NCBI RefSeq assembly: GCF_934643405.1
Contig: NZ_CAKUCL010000095.1
Coordinates: 1 to 23,716, forward strand
From: an uncultured Actinoplanes sp.
GTDB taxonomy: Bacteria > Actinomycetota > Actinomycetes > Mycobacteriales > Micromonosporaceae
Length of the DNA stretch: 23,716 bases
Reading direction: 5' to 3'
Of the stretch, positions 1-7,293 are shown piece after piece; position 1 is the stretch's first letter; every line of letters begins with the position of its first letter. The notes under the pieces are model-generated. The model did no database searches and was not told where the DNA came from. It saw only the letters and a program-made list of their open reading frames with translations. A program made the translations under genes and the position numbers.

Positions 1-48
1 CTCGATCAGTTCCCACAACCCGTCATCAACGATCCACGCCTTGCTCAC
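1..48 (-). mobile_element. 5' end of an IS5-family-like transposase gene (cut by window edge)
   Basis: Reading leftwards from a GTG at 46-48, sixteen codons give VSKAWIVDDGLWELIE and then leave the window. This matches the usual opening of IS5-type transposases of actinomycetes, which begin with a short W-I-V-D-x-L-W-x-x-I-E segment before the DDE domain. Only the N-terminus is visible, so no catalytic residue can be checked. The 70 bases to its right (about 49-118) would be the untranslated end of the element, and the outer end probably lies near 108-118, next to the stop codon of the response-regulator remnant. Family assignment rests on 16 residues and is therefore tentative. Confidence 0.5.
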
Positions 49-120
49 GACGACCGAACGAGCCTGATCTTCGCCTCATCGCGCTGATCAGCATCGATTC
101 AGCAGATCGTGTTAGGGCCT

Positions 121-330
121 TTAAGGCTGGTACCGATAACGCATTCCCGGCTCGGTCAGCAGGTGGCGCGGCCTTGTCCGGCCCGGCTCCAGCCTTCGGC
201 GCAGGCGGGCCATGCACTGGCCCAAGTAGTTGGTCTCGGGGCCGTCACGCGGGGCCGACATCTCGCACAGCAATCGCCGCTCCGTGATCAGCTGATCCGG
301 CGAGGCGCCGGCGGTCGCGAGCTGCTCGGG
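121..330 (-). pseudogene. Remnant of a KdpE/OmpR-type response regulator (C-terminal DNA-binding end)
   Basis: The minus strand encodes a stretch ending in ETNYLGQCMARLRRRLEP, then RPRHLLTEPGMRYRYQP and a TAA at 121-123. This is the recognisable last part of the winged-helix domain of KdpE-like response regulators, whose family pattern is ETNYLRVYMAQLRRKLE followed by RPRHLLTEPGMGYRF. The receiver domain and the first part of the DNA-binding domain are absent: upstream, the frame soon turns into unrelated sequence, and the expected W-G before ETNYL has become S-A-P-R-D-G. It is read as a decayed fragment, probably stranded by the neighbouring insertion sequence. The open frame extends to 432, but only about 121-330 resembles the family. 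Confidence 0.55.
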
Positions 331-472
331 GCGGTCCTTCTCGTCGAACGCCGCGCCGAAGCTGGCGCAGCCGCGCGTCGAGCGGGTCGGCGCCGCTCGC
401 CACCGTGGCTCGACCGCGGTGAGCAGCGGCAACCCGGCGGGGCGGCGCCGCCGGGAGTGTCGCCCCCCGCGG

Positions 473-2962
473 TCATCCGTGCGGGCCGACGCCGGTGACC
501 ACGACCGCGGCGGTGCCGGCCTCGTCGGAGGCGGCCAGGTCGACGGTCGCGTCGATGCCCCAGTCGTGGTCGCCCTCGGGATCCTCGAACACCTGCCGGA
601 CGGTCCACACGGCCGGGCCGGCGTCGATGTGCAGGAACGCCGGGCCGCGGGCGGCCGGACCCGTGCCGATCTCGCCGTACTCGTCGAAGTAGTCCTCCAT
701 CGCGTCCTGCCAGCGGTCGGCGGTCCAGCCCGACTCGCCGTCCAGCTCGCCCAGCTCGTCCCAGCGGCGCAGCGCGGCCAGCTCGACCCGGCGGAACAGC
801 GCGTTGCGCACCAGCACCCGGAACGCGCGCACGTTGCGGGTCACCGCCGGCGGCTTGTCGTCCAGACGCACCTCCTCCACGACCGCGCCCGGGTTGCGCA
901 GCCGCTCCCACTCGTCGAGGAGGCTGGAGTCCACCTGACGGACCAGCTCACCGAGCCACTCGATCAGATCGGCGAGTTCCTCCGTACGGGCGTCCTCCGG
1001 CACGGTCTGACGAAGTGCCCGATAGGCGTCCGCCAGGTAGCGCAGCACCAGACCCTCGGACCGGGAGAGGCCGTAGAACGAGACGTACTCGGTGAAGGTC
1101 ATCGCCCGCTCGTACATGTCGCGGACCACGCTCTTGGGCTTCAGCTCGTAGTCGGCCACCCAGGGGTGGCCGCGGCGGTACGTCTCGTACGCGTTCTCCA
1201 GCAGCTCCAGCAGCGGCCGCGGATGGGTCACGTCCTCGAGCAGCTCCATCCGCTGCTCGTACTCGATGCCCTCGGCCTTCATCGCGTTGACCGCCTCGCC
1301 GCGTGCCTTCTGCCGCTGCGCCGACAGCACCTGACGCGGGTCCTCCAGCGTCGACTCGATCACCGAGACCACGTCGAGCGGGTAGTCCGGCGCCTCGCGG
1401 TCGAGCAGCTCCAGGCAGGCCAGCGCGAACGGCGACAGCGCCTGGTTCAGCGCGAAGTCCAGCTGCAGGTCCTCGACCAGACGGTAGGTGCCCTGCTCGG
1501 TCCGTTCGATGACCCCGCCCGCCACCAGAGCCCGCGCGATCGCGACCGCCCGGCGGATGTGCCGCCGCTGCGCGCCCGGCTCCTCGTGGTTGTCGGTGAG
1601 CAGGTGCTTCATCGCCTGGAACGGGTCACCGCCGCGCGAGATGACGTTGAGCAGCATCGCGTGCGACACCTGGAACGAGCTGGTCAGCGGTTCCGGCTCG
1701 GCGGCCACCAGCCGGTCGAACGTCGGCTGGCCCCAGCCGATCGAGCCCTCCGGCGGCTTCTTGCGGACGACCTTGCGCCGCTTCTTCGGGTCGTCGCCGG
1801 CCTTCGCCAGGGCCCGTTCGTTGTCGATCACATGCTCCGGCGCCTGCACGATGACGGTGCCGAGCGTGTCGTACCCGGCGCGGCCGGCCCGGCCCGCGAT
1901 CTGGTGGAACTCGCGCGCCTTGAGCAGCCGCGTCTTCACCCCGTCGTATTTCGAGAGGCCGGTGAACAGGACCGTACGGATGGGGACGTTGATGCCCACG
2001 CCGAGCGTGTCCGTGCCACAGATGACCTTGAGCAGTCCCGCCTGCGCGAGGGTCTCCACGAGACGGCGGTACTTCGGGAGCATGCCGGCGTGGTGGACAC
2101 CGATCCCGTGCCGTACGAGACGGGAGAGCTGGCGCCCGAAGCCGGCGGTGAACCGGAAGTTGCCGATCGCCGCGGCGATCTTGTCCTTCTCCTCGCGGGT
2201 CGCCATGTTGATGCTCATCAGCGACTGCGCGCGTTCCAGCGCCGCCGCCTGCGTGAAGTGGACGATGTAGACCGGCGCCTGATGGGTCTGCAGCAGCTCC
2301 TCGATCGTCTCGTGCAGCGGCGTCATCGCGTACGAGAAGATCAGCGGGACCGGACGCTCGACGCTGGCCACCACCGCCGTCTGCCGGCCGGTGCGCCGGG
2401 TCAGGTCGTCGACGAAGCGGGTGGTGTCGCCGAGGGTCGCCGACATCAGGATGAACTGGGCCTGCGGCAGCTCGATCAGCGGCACCTGCCAGGCCCAGCC
2501 GCGATCCGGCTCGGCGTAGAAGTGGAACTCGTCCATCACGACCTGGCCGACGTCGGCGTCCTTGCCCTCGCGCAGCGCCAGGTTCGCGAGCACCTCGGCC
2601 GTACAGCAGATGATCGGGGCGTCGGCGTTGACGCTGGCGTCACCGGTGAGCATGCCGACGTTGTGCGCCCCGAAGACCGCGCAGAGGGCGAAGAACTTCT
2701 CACTGACCAGGGCCTTGATCGGGGCGGTGTAGAAGGTGGTGCGGCCGTCGGCGAGCGCGGCGAAGTGCGCGCCGGTGGCCACCAGGCTCTTGCCGGAGCC
2801 GGTCGGGGTGTTGAGGATGACGTTCGCGCCGGTGGCGATCTCGATGAGCGCCTCCTCTTGGTGGGTGTACAGGGCGAGGCCCTGCTCGGTGGCCCACTTC
2901 TGGAAGGCGTCGAAGACGGAGTCGGGATCGTTGGTGCCGGGCAGGCGATCGGTCAGTGTCAT
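473..2962 (-). CDS. DEAD/DEAH-box RNA helicase with DUF3516-type C-terminus
   Basis: An 829-residue superfamily-2 helicase, expected to unwind RNA in the cytoplasm using ATP. Visible motifs are the Walker A TPTGSGKS (residues 52-59), Walker B DEFH (144-147), motif III SAT (174-176) and motif VI QIAGRAGRAG (354-363), in the usual order and spacing for the Ski2/DOB1-like group. The long region after about residue 400 is helical and charged, as in the DUF3516 helicases of actinobacteria; that name is from family memory. Length is normal and the frame is intact. The ATG has no Shine-Dalgarno sequence but lies 9 bases downstream of a TATAGT hexamer, so it may be read from a leaderless mRNA. The AbiEii-like gene ends 20 bp upstream on the same strand. 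The substrate is unknown. Confidence 0.9.
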   Translation of the reverse strand: MTLTDRLPGTNDPDSVFDAFQKWATEQGLALYTHQEEALIEIATGANVILNTPTGSGKSLVATGAHFAALADGRTTFYTAPIKALVSEKFFALCAVFGAHNVGMLTGDASVNADAPIICCTAEVLANLALREGKDADVGQVVMDEFHFYAEPDRGWAWQVPLIELPQAQFILMSATLGDTTRFVDDLTRRTGRQTAVVASVERPVPLIFSYAMTPLHETIEELLQTHQAPVYIVHFTQAAALERAQSLMSINMATREEKDKIAAAIGNFRFTAGFGRQLSRLVRHGIGVHHAGMLPKYRRLVETLAQAGLLKVICGTDTLGVGINVPIRTVLFTGLSKYDGVKTRLLKAREFHQIAGRAGRAGYDTLGTVIVQAPEHVIDNERALAKAGDDPKKRRKVVRKKPPEGSIGWGQPTFDRLVAAEPEPLTSSFQVSHAMLLNVISRGGDPFQAMKHLLTDNHEEPGAQRRHIRRAVAIARALVAGGVIERTEQGTYRLVEDLQLDFALNQALSPFALACLELLDREAPDYPLDVVSVIESTLEDPRQVLSAQRQKARGEAVNAMKAEGIEYEQRMELLEDVTHPRPLLELLENAYETYRRGHPWVADYELKPKSVVRDMYERAMTFTEYVSFYGLSRSEGLVLRYLADAYRALRQTVPEDARTEELADLIEWLGELVRQVDSSLLDEWERLRNPGAVVEEVRLDDKPPAVTRNVRAFRVLVRNALFRRVELAALRRWDELGELDGESGWTADRWQDAMEDYFDEYGEIGTGPAARGPAFLHIDAGPAVWTVRQVFEDPEGDHDWGIDATVDLAASDEAGTAAVVVTGVGPHG

Positions 2963-2971
2963 GATGTGTCA

Positions 2972-2977
2972 ACTATA
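2972..2977 (-). promoter_or_regulatory. Candidate -10 box for leaderless transcription of the helicase gene
   Basis: On the minus strand TATAGT stands 9 bases before the helicase ATG. This places the transcription start at or a few bases before the start codon, as in the leaderless promoters common in actinobacteria. No good -35 hexamer lies 16-18 bases upstream, and no Shine-Dalgarno precedes the ATG, which supports the idea indirectly. Confidence 0.4.
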
Positions 2978-2982
2978 TGGTT

Positions 2983-3639
2983 CTAACGGCGGGGCCATTT
3001 CGCCAGGCGCTGCCGCAGGATCCGGATGTCGTGGTCGGTCAGGCCGTACAGCCTGAAGCGGGCGTCGTCCAACCGGTCCAGATAACGTCCCGCGTCGGCG
3101 ACGTCCTCCGGGTCGAGGGCGGGGTCGGCGGCGTGGGCCAGCTCGAGGACCCGGTCCAGAGGGTAACGCTGCAGCGCGGCGGCGACGTCGATGTAATCGC
3201 GCACCTCACGCCGGTTGACCAGGGCCGCGACCTTGGTGGCGACCAGGTCGTCGAGGTGCATGACCGGGCCGAGATCCATGACGACCGGGGCGCGGCTGCG
3301 GTCCAGGCGGCAGAGGGTGAGCCGCAGCGCCCGCTCCTCCGCGGCGACCAGGAACTCCTGGATGTCCTGCGACATCCCGGCGAACAGGTCGTCGGCCTCC
3401 TCGCGGACCACGCGGTAGCCGGCCGCGGTGAGGGCGGCGGCCACCTCGCCGGCGGCGGCCTCGACCCCGCCGGCCGTGTCGGTGAAGAGGTCGACGTCCT
3501 CGGTGGGGCGGTGGACGAGCCCGTTGACCAGCCAGGCGACGCCGCCGCCGAGCACGAAGCCGTGCTCGGCGGCGACGGTGAGGGCGATGCGGGCGACGTC
3601 GCGGAAGAAGGCATCGGCGTTGTTCGGCACGCCGGTCAT
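2983..3639 (-). CDS. AbiEii/AbiGii-like nucleotidyltransferase
   Basis: A 218-residue protein with the N-terminal pattern of minimal nucleotidyltransferases: a glycine turn in FVLGGGVAWLVNG (about 28-40) followed by RPTEDVDLFTD, which supplies the metal-binding D48-x-D50. The middle segment (DLVATKVAALVNRREVRDYIDV) is the conserved DL...K...R..KD/RD..D pattern of AbiEii-like enzymes. AbiEii toxins transfer nucleotides to target RNAs, but many relatives in actinomycetes have no tested function. The ATG at 3637-3639 was chosen over longer starts because GGGAG lies four bases upstream and the family begins here. A 130-codon gene lies upstream on the same strand, 92 bp away, with two hairpins in the gap. 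It could be a toxin of a two-gene system, or a housekeeping nucleotidyltransferase. Confidence 0.75.
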   Translation of the reverse strand: MTGVPNNADAFFRDVARIALTVAAEHGFVLGGGVAWLVNGLVHRPTEDVDLFTDTAGGVEAAAGEVAAALTAAGYRVVREEADDLFAGMSQDIQEFLVAAEERALRLTLCRLDRSRAPVVMDLGPVMHLDDLVATKVAALVNRREVRDYIDVAAALQRYPLDRVLELAHAADPALDPEDVADAGRYLDRLDDARFRLYGLTDHDIRILRQRLAKWPRR

Positions 3640-3660
3640 GCTGCTCCCGCGCCGGGATGG

Positions 3661-3674
3661 CCCGGCGCGCCGGG
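3661..3674. other. 14-bp perfect GC palindrome upstream of the AbiEii-like start
   Basis: CCCGGCGCGCCGGG is its own reverse complement and lies 21 bases before the start codon of the nucleotidyltransferase. It could fold in the mRNA leader or be a dimer-binding site. In such GC-rich DNA a palindrome of this length is unusual but not decisive. Confidence 0.45.
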
Positions 3675-3698
3675 GTGACCGCTTGGCCTGCGCTGCCT

Positions 3699-3725
3699 CG
3701 AGGACGCGGCTTGGTCGCGTCCTCG
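3699..3725 (-). terminator. Perfect 10-bp hairpin between the small gene and the AbiEii-like gene
   Basis: The arms CGAGGACGCG (3699-3708) and CGCGTCCTCG (3716-3725) pair perfectly around a 7-base loop. The hairpin starts 6 bases after the stop codon of the upstream gene. There is no T-run, so it could be a U-less terminator, an attenuator that lowers nucleotidyltransferase expression, or an mRNA-stabilising end. Confidence 0.55.
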
Positions 3726-3731
3726 CCGGTG

Positions 3732-4124
3732 TCACTTCGTCAGCGCGGCGAGCTCGTCCGCCGTCTGGCGGGCGGCGGCGAGGCGCAGGCGCGGATGCCG
3801 GGCCTCCCAGGCGGCGCGCACGGCGCGGGGGAGATTGAGCTGCGGCCAGACCCGGACCAGGGTCGGCCCGTTCACGTACGCCCGTAGTTCGTCCACGCGG
3901 ATGGCCTCGCGCAGCACGTTCTCGTACATCCAGGCGAGCATGGTCGGATCGTCGAGATCGAAGGCGCGCTGCGGCCCCCACCAGAGGCGCAACGGCAGCT
4001 CCACCAGCCCGCGGGTGGGCCCGGTGAGCTCGCCCAGGGTGCCCGCCACGAGCACCGGCCGGTGCGGCCGGGCGAGGGGAACAGCGTCGAGAGCGGCGCG
4101 CATGCGATCAGCGTAAACCGACAT
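3732..4124 (-). CDS. Uncharacterised 130-residue protein paired with the AbiEii-like enzyme
   Basis: A compact soluble protein without a signal peptide or membrane segment, opening with MSVYADRMRAALDAVPLARP. It has a conserved-looking core (WGPQRAFDLDDP, then MLAWMYENVLREA) and a C-terminal stretch WPQLNLPRAVRAAWEARHP that resembles a helical DNA- or partner-binding tail. I do not recognise a named family. It is the first gene of a two-gene unit with the AbiEii-like nucleotidyltransferase, so an antitoxin or partner role is possible, though AbiEi-type antitoxins have an N-terminal winged helix that is not evident here. The start at 4124 has a weak GGGCG upstream and a good promoter 24 bases away; a second in-frame ATG lies at 4103. 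Confidence 0.7.
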   Translation of the reverse strand: MSVYADRMRAALDAVPLARPHRPVLVAGTLGELTGPTRGLVELPLRLWWGPQRAFDLDDPTMLAWMYENVLREAIRVDELRAYVNGPTLVRVWPQLNLPRAVRAAWEARHPRLRLAAARQTADELAALTK

Positions 4125-4148
4125 TCGCCCGCAGACTTAATTCCTAGA

Positions 4149-4178
4149 ATCCTAGGACGCTGTACGAACGAAGATCAA
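4149..4178 (-). promoter_or_regulatory. Sigma-70-type promoter of the small gene/AbiEii-like unit with an overlapping palindrome
   Basis: On the minus strand TTGATC (4173-4178) and TAGGAT (4149-4154) are separated by 18 bases and end 24 bases before the ATG at 4124. The -10 box overlaps the palindrome TCCTAGGA (4150-4157), and a further CCTAG lies next to it (4143-4147). CTAG is rare in such genomes, so this pair of half-sites could be an operator for autoregulation. Confidence 0.5.
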
Positions 4179-4207
4179 AAGCACAAAAGCCGGCTTCGCC
4201 GACTGCC

Positions 4208-4951
4208 TCAGTGGTGCCGTGCCAGATGGCGGGCGATGAAGTCCTGCCACAGCGCGGCCGCGTCCGGCGGGGTTTCGGTGTGCGGCCCGGGGAAGGCGGC
4301 CAGCTGCTTCTCGCTGGAGCCGAGCAGGCCGAAAAGCTCGAGCTGTCCGTCGCGCGGGAAGACCTCGTCGTGCCACTGGACGTGCAGCAGGACCGGTGCG
4401 GTCATGCGCCCCGCATCCGCGGCGACACGGTCCGGGCACTCCAGGCCCGGGTGCAGTTCCGGGCTCTGACGGAGGCCGAACTTCCCGAGCACGGCCGCCC
4501 GGAACCGCTGATCGGTGGCCAGCAGCGGCAGGCCGAAGCGGGCTCCCATGGACATGCCCAGGTAGCCGAGCCGGTCCGGGTCGGCCACGCCTTCGGTCGC
4601 CAGCGCTGCGATCGTGGATCGCCAGTCGGTGGTCATGCGGTCGAGCACCCGTTCCACCCCGGCGGCGGCGATGCGTTCCTGATAGTCCGCGGCTTTGCGG
4701 TCACCGTGGTACGGGCCGTCGATGGCGACCGCCGCCAGGTTCGCTCGGGTGGCGAACCACCGCGCGAGGCCGACGACGCGGTCGCTGCGTTTGTGGCCGC
4801 TCCCGCCGTGGCCGAGCAGGACCAGGGGACAGGGCAGGGCGGTGGGCGTCGGCATCCAGAGCACGCCGGGAACGGTGCGGTCGACGAGAAAGGTGCGTTC
4901 GACGACGCCGGCGGCGAGCCGGCGTTCGCCCCAAGCGATCGAGCCAGCCAT
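4208..4951 (-). CDS. Alpha/beta hydrolase (dienelactone-hydrolase/acyl-esterase-like)
   Basis: A 247-residue cytoplasmic hydrolase with a complete triad: the nucleophile in GMSMG (Ser134), an acid in WHDEVFP (Asp195) and a histidine in PGPHTE (His224). LLGHGGSGH (about 45-53) supplies the oxyanion-hole strand. The substrate cannot be told; this shape occurs in esterases and xenobiotic hydrolases. The frame is open far upstream into the repeat array, but that sequence is low-complexity and read in several frames. The ATG at 4949-4951 (MAGSIAWGERR) is therefore taken as the start, although it has no clear Shine-Dalgarno sequence. No partner gene is coupled to it: the next gene on this strand starts 84 bp downstream behind its own promoter. 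Confidence 0.8.
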   Translation of the reverse strand: MAGSIAWGERRLAAGVVERTFLVDRTVPGVLWMPTPTALPCPLVLLGHGGSGHKRSDRVVGLARWFATRANLAAVAIDGPYHGDRKAADYQERIAAAGVERVLDRMTTDWRSTIAALATEGVADPDRLGYLGMSMGARFGLPLLATDQRFRAAVLGKFGLRQSPELHPGLECPDRVAADAGRMTAPVLLHVQWHDEVFPRDGQLELFGLLGSSEKQLAAFPGPHTETPPDAAALWQDFIARHLARHH

Positions 4952-5156
4952 CAACCCATCGAACCAGCCACTCCCACCGCTTGTCGCGCCCGCCGCGGCG
5001 GATGCCGGCCACCTCCCAGCCGCCGCGCCCCGACCGACGCGGTGGGCGCTCCTTGCCCCGGACAGCCCCTCCGTTGCCCGCGCCGCCGCTTCGTGGGGCG
5101 ACGCATCTGCTCTGCTGAGCGGCTCCGGGGCCGTTCCTTGGCCAGGTAGGCGCCTT
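4952..5156. other. Gene-free stretch between the hydrolase start and the repeat array
   Basis: About 200 bp of GC-rich sequence. Frames are open on both strands but give arginine/proline-rich translations without any recognisable motif. It should contain the hydrolase promoter, but I see no convincing -35/-10 pair. Confidence 0.4.
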
Positions 5157-5497
5157 CGGACCGCAGCCACTCCTTGCCTTCGGCCACTCGGCGGCGCGGC
5201 CATTTTGGGCTCGCAGCCACTGCTTGCGCGGCCACTCGTGGCGCGCAGGCAATCGTCGTGCGGCACTTCTGGCCCGCAGCCGCTCCTTGGGCGACCACTC
5301 CTGGCGCGCAGGCACTCGCTGGGCGGCGACTTCTGGCGCGCAGGCAATCGCTGATCGGCCACTCCTGACCCGCGGCCGCTCGCTGGGCGGCGACTTCTGG
5401 CACGCAAGCACTCGGTGGGCGGCCAACCTCCTGGCCTGCAGCCGCTTTTTGGGGGCCACTCCTGACCCGAAGCCGCTCGTTGCGCGCGAGCCACTCC
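5157..5497. repeat. Tandem repeat array 1: about ten imperfect units of ~32 bp
   Basis: The units follow head to tail with starts near 5157, 5206, 5239, 5270, 5302, 5334, 5366, 5398, 5432 and 5463. The four best are exactly 32 bp and share a core of the form TGGCGCGCAGGCACTCGCTG followed by GGCGGCGACTTC. Units differ by substitutions and by 1-3 bp length changes, and alternate units tend to end in CACTCC or GACTTC, hinting at a 64-bp higher-order unit. Because 32 is not a multiple of three, each copy is read in a new frame, so the long open frames over this region are not believable as protein. There are no spacers as in CRISPR. It lies between divergently oriented genes. Confidence 0.85.
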
Positions 5498-5780
5498 TTC
5501 TCCTACGGGCGGCTTCGGCGACTCAGCCCAATCGGCGCGGCAGCCACGTCTTCGCGACGCGGCCGCTCCTGCTCCCGCAGCTTGCCTCGGCCGAATGCCC
5601 TTCCACCAGGCCGCCGCTCTTACGAAAGCCGCCAGAGATCGCGCCCAATCGGGACAGCGCGCGAGAGGCAATGATTCCTGACCTGAATTGTTCCCGCGCC
5701 GAAAGGATAAACCTTGGTATATCCCGGAGATAGGATGATCGAAAATTAGCGACGCCGGCCGCGACGCTCGACAATATTCG
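5498..5780. other. Gene-free stretch ending in a lower-GC promoter-like region
   Basis: 5498-5680 is GC-rich with decaying traces of the repeat. About 5690-5780 is visibly richer in A and T, with GGATAAACC, TTGGTATATCC and GACAATATTCG just before the next ORF. These look like promoter material for the rightward gene, but no hexamer pair with standard spacing can be fixed. Confidence 0.4.
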
Positions 5781-5790
5781 CGTGAGGCAG

Positions 5791-7293
5791 ATGCAATTGT
5801 TCACCCGCCGGCAGGTGGCGGAGATGCGCGACCGCACCGCCTCCCGGACGTATTCTCCGGCTCGCGACGAGTTCCGCCAGATGCACGAGCGCCACCGCGC
5901 CTGGGGTTTGGCGCAACGCCACGCCGAGCGCCTCGGTCGCTGCCGCGCCGCCGTTGCCTCGTCGGGGGCGCCCGGCCGACCGGATCCACAAGCTAGAACG
6001 GAGCCGCCCGCTCCGAAGCCCGCGGCAGCACCACCGCCCGTCTCGACGCCATCCTCGACCTCCGCCTCGCCAGAGCCATCCGCAGCGGCGACTCCATTGC
6101 CGCAGTCGCCCGCCGCCCGGCCGCAGGACTTCGCGTCCTCGGCGGTCTCGCCTGACGCACCCGCACCCGCACCGGCCGCCGTGCCACCGCTCGTCGCCGA
6201 TCCGCCGGACGGAAGCGCGGTGTCGGCCACGCTGTCTGACGCACCCATCTCGGCCGCCGTACGGTCGGATCCGCCCGCCTGGGACGCCCGGCCCCAGAAG
6301 AGGTGCACGTCGTCGGCAGCGCCGCCCGCCGGGCCCGCCCTGCCGCCACCGACGTCGACCGCCAGTCCGCAGGCCCGGTCCACGTCGCCGGCTGTGCCGC
6401 GGACGCGGCGTGGCCCGGCGGTTGTACCGAGGCTCACGCACGTCGGCGGCTGCGCCGCGACAACGGCTCGCGCCACGGCCGTGCGGCTTCCGACGCCCGC
6501 GCCGACGGTGGTGCCGTTGACTACGTTCGGGTTTGCCTCGATGCCGCCGGACCACCCCGCTGACGCGTGGGGGCCGCATCCGCCTGCCTCGACGGCGAAG
6601 CCGTCCGATACGGCTGCGTCGCCCGCAGCCATGTGGACGGCCATGCCGCTGAACGTTGCGGCGTCGCGTGCCAAGCGACCGGACCGGGAGGTGTCGCGGC
6701 CACGCCGGACGGGTGCGGCATCGGCGTGGCGATTGCCAGGTGCGTCGTGTGTTCGCGGGCCGGTCGGTGTGAACCCGACGGGGCTGAGCCGGGTCTGGTG
6801 GTGCGCCGCCTGTACCAGGCCGGCAGTTTGTGTGCGCCAGACCTTGACTTCATGGCTGTTATCGATAATTTCCGCGGCAATGAAGCCTGCGGCAGAATCG
6901 TGTCTTGCGCCGTTCAGTACGACATTCAGAACGGCGCGAGCGCCGCCCGCCGCCAAACCGCGTCAACATCCGCCTGCCACCAGGAGAACCGTCACTCCCG
7001 CAAGTGCTCGGCAACGTGTTTTCGCTGCCAGAAATTGTTTGAGAAGACGGGGAGCGATTAGATTGCTGAAACCCATGGAACTCGGTTCACGCCGCCGGCG
7101 TGGATGGGGAGCGGGCGGCATGGCTGCCTCCCCGTGCTTACACGCGGGTCTGAGCGGCGGCTGTCGGAGCGGTGAGTGCCTGGGCGGTGGCCGGCTCGGG
7201 GGTGCGCAAGCGGGCGTCGATCACCAACGCGTTCAGGGTTGCCACGGCGGAAGCGGCTGGGTGGCTTGGCAGGCGGGATGCGGCCTGGGCTGA
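5791..7293 (+). CDS. Hypothetical protein: conserved-looking N-terminus and long Pro/Ala/Ser/Thr-rich tail
   Basis: The first ~70 residues (MQLFTRRQVAEMRDRTASR, then YSPARDEFRQMHERHRAWGLAQRHAERLGR) are charged and helical, with coding-like codon usage, and resemble N-termini I associate with uncharacterised Micromonosporaceae proteins. From about base 5990 the frame becomes almost pure P/A/S/T sequence. Position-specific GC content then varies: around 6000-6120 the G/C-richest codon position matches another plus frame, while around 6480-6560 it matches this one. The ORF formally ends at 7293, overlapping the opposite-strand nucleotidyltransferase gene by 156 bases, which makes its true 3' end doubtful. 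A 9-bp hairpin at 6907-6937 may mark an earlier end, or the gene may be frameshifted. A GTG nine bases upstream (5782) is an alternative start. Confidence 0.4.
   Translation: MQLFTRRQVAEMRDRTASRTYSPARDEFRQMHERHRAWGLAQRHAERLGRCRAAVASSGAPGRPDPQARTEPPAPKPAAAPPPVSTPSSTSASPEPSAAATPLPQSPAARPQDFASSAVSPDAPAPAPAAVPPLVADPPDGSAVSATLSDAPISAAVRSDPPAWDARPQKRCTSSAAPPAGPALPPPTSTASPQARSTSPAVPRTRRGPAVVPRLTHVGGCAATTARATAVRLPTPAPTVVPLTTFGFASMPPDHPADAWGPHPPASTAKPSDTAASPAAMWTAMPLNVAASRAKRPDREVSRPRRTGAASAWRLPGASCVRGPVGVNPTGLSRVWWCAACTRPAVCVRQTLTSWLLSIISAAMKPAAESCLAPFSTTFRTARAPPAAKPRQHPPATRRTVTPASARQRVFAARNCLRRRGAIRLLKPMELGSRRRRGWGAGGMAASPCLHAGLSGGCRSGECLGGGRLGGAQAGVDHQRVQGCHGGSGWVAWQAGCGLG
6907..6937 (+). terminator. 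Perfect 9-bp hairpin in a lower-GC segment
   Basis: GCGCCGTTC (6907-6915) pairs perfectly with GAACGGCGC (6929-6937) around a 13-base loop. It lies in a segment (about 6830-7080) less GC-rich than its surroundings, towards the end of the low-complexity ORF. There is no T-run after it. It is a candidate terminator or a boundary between decayed gene and intergenic DNA. Confidence 0.4.
7106..7133 (-). terminator. Hairpin just after the nucleotidyltransferase operon
   Basis: GGGGAG (7106-7111) pairs with CTCCCC (7128-7133), and inside it GCGGC pairs with GCTGC with one wobble. On the minus strand it starts 4 bases after the TAA at 7138-7140. A second near-palindrome (CACGCCG-C-CGGCGTG, 7088-7102) follows. 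Together they are plausible U-less terminators for the leftward operon. Confidence 0.45.

Noticed and set aside
419..2986. 855-codon open frame on the plus strand
   Set aside because: It is the antisense shadow of the helicase gene, whose motifs are all present on the minus strand; the plus translation is arginine/valine/leucine-rich without motifs.
5157..5497. CRISPR array
   Set aside because: Repeats abut directly and diverge gradually; there are no unique spacers, no palindromic repeat termini and no cas gene.
4952..5671. N-terminal extension of the alpha/beta hydrolase to 487 residues
   Set aside because: The added part is the 32-bp repeat array, which shifts frame with each copy; the hydrolase fold is complete from 4951.
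5523..6956. 477-codon minus-strand frame over the low-complexity ORF
   Set aside because: Glycine/alanine-rich mirror of the plus-strand P/A/S/T-rich frame (they share third positions); it has no motif, while the plus strand has a credible N-terminus.
7028..7061. Possible duplicated piece of the nucleotidyltransferase (LFEKTG encoded on the plus strand)
   Set aside because: The match to the FEKTGELK segment of the gene at 7138-7791 covers only about 20 bases and is on the opposite strand; it could easily be chance.
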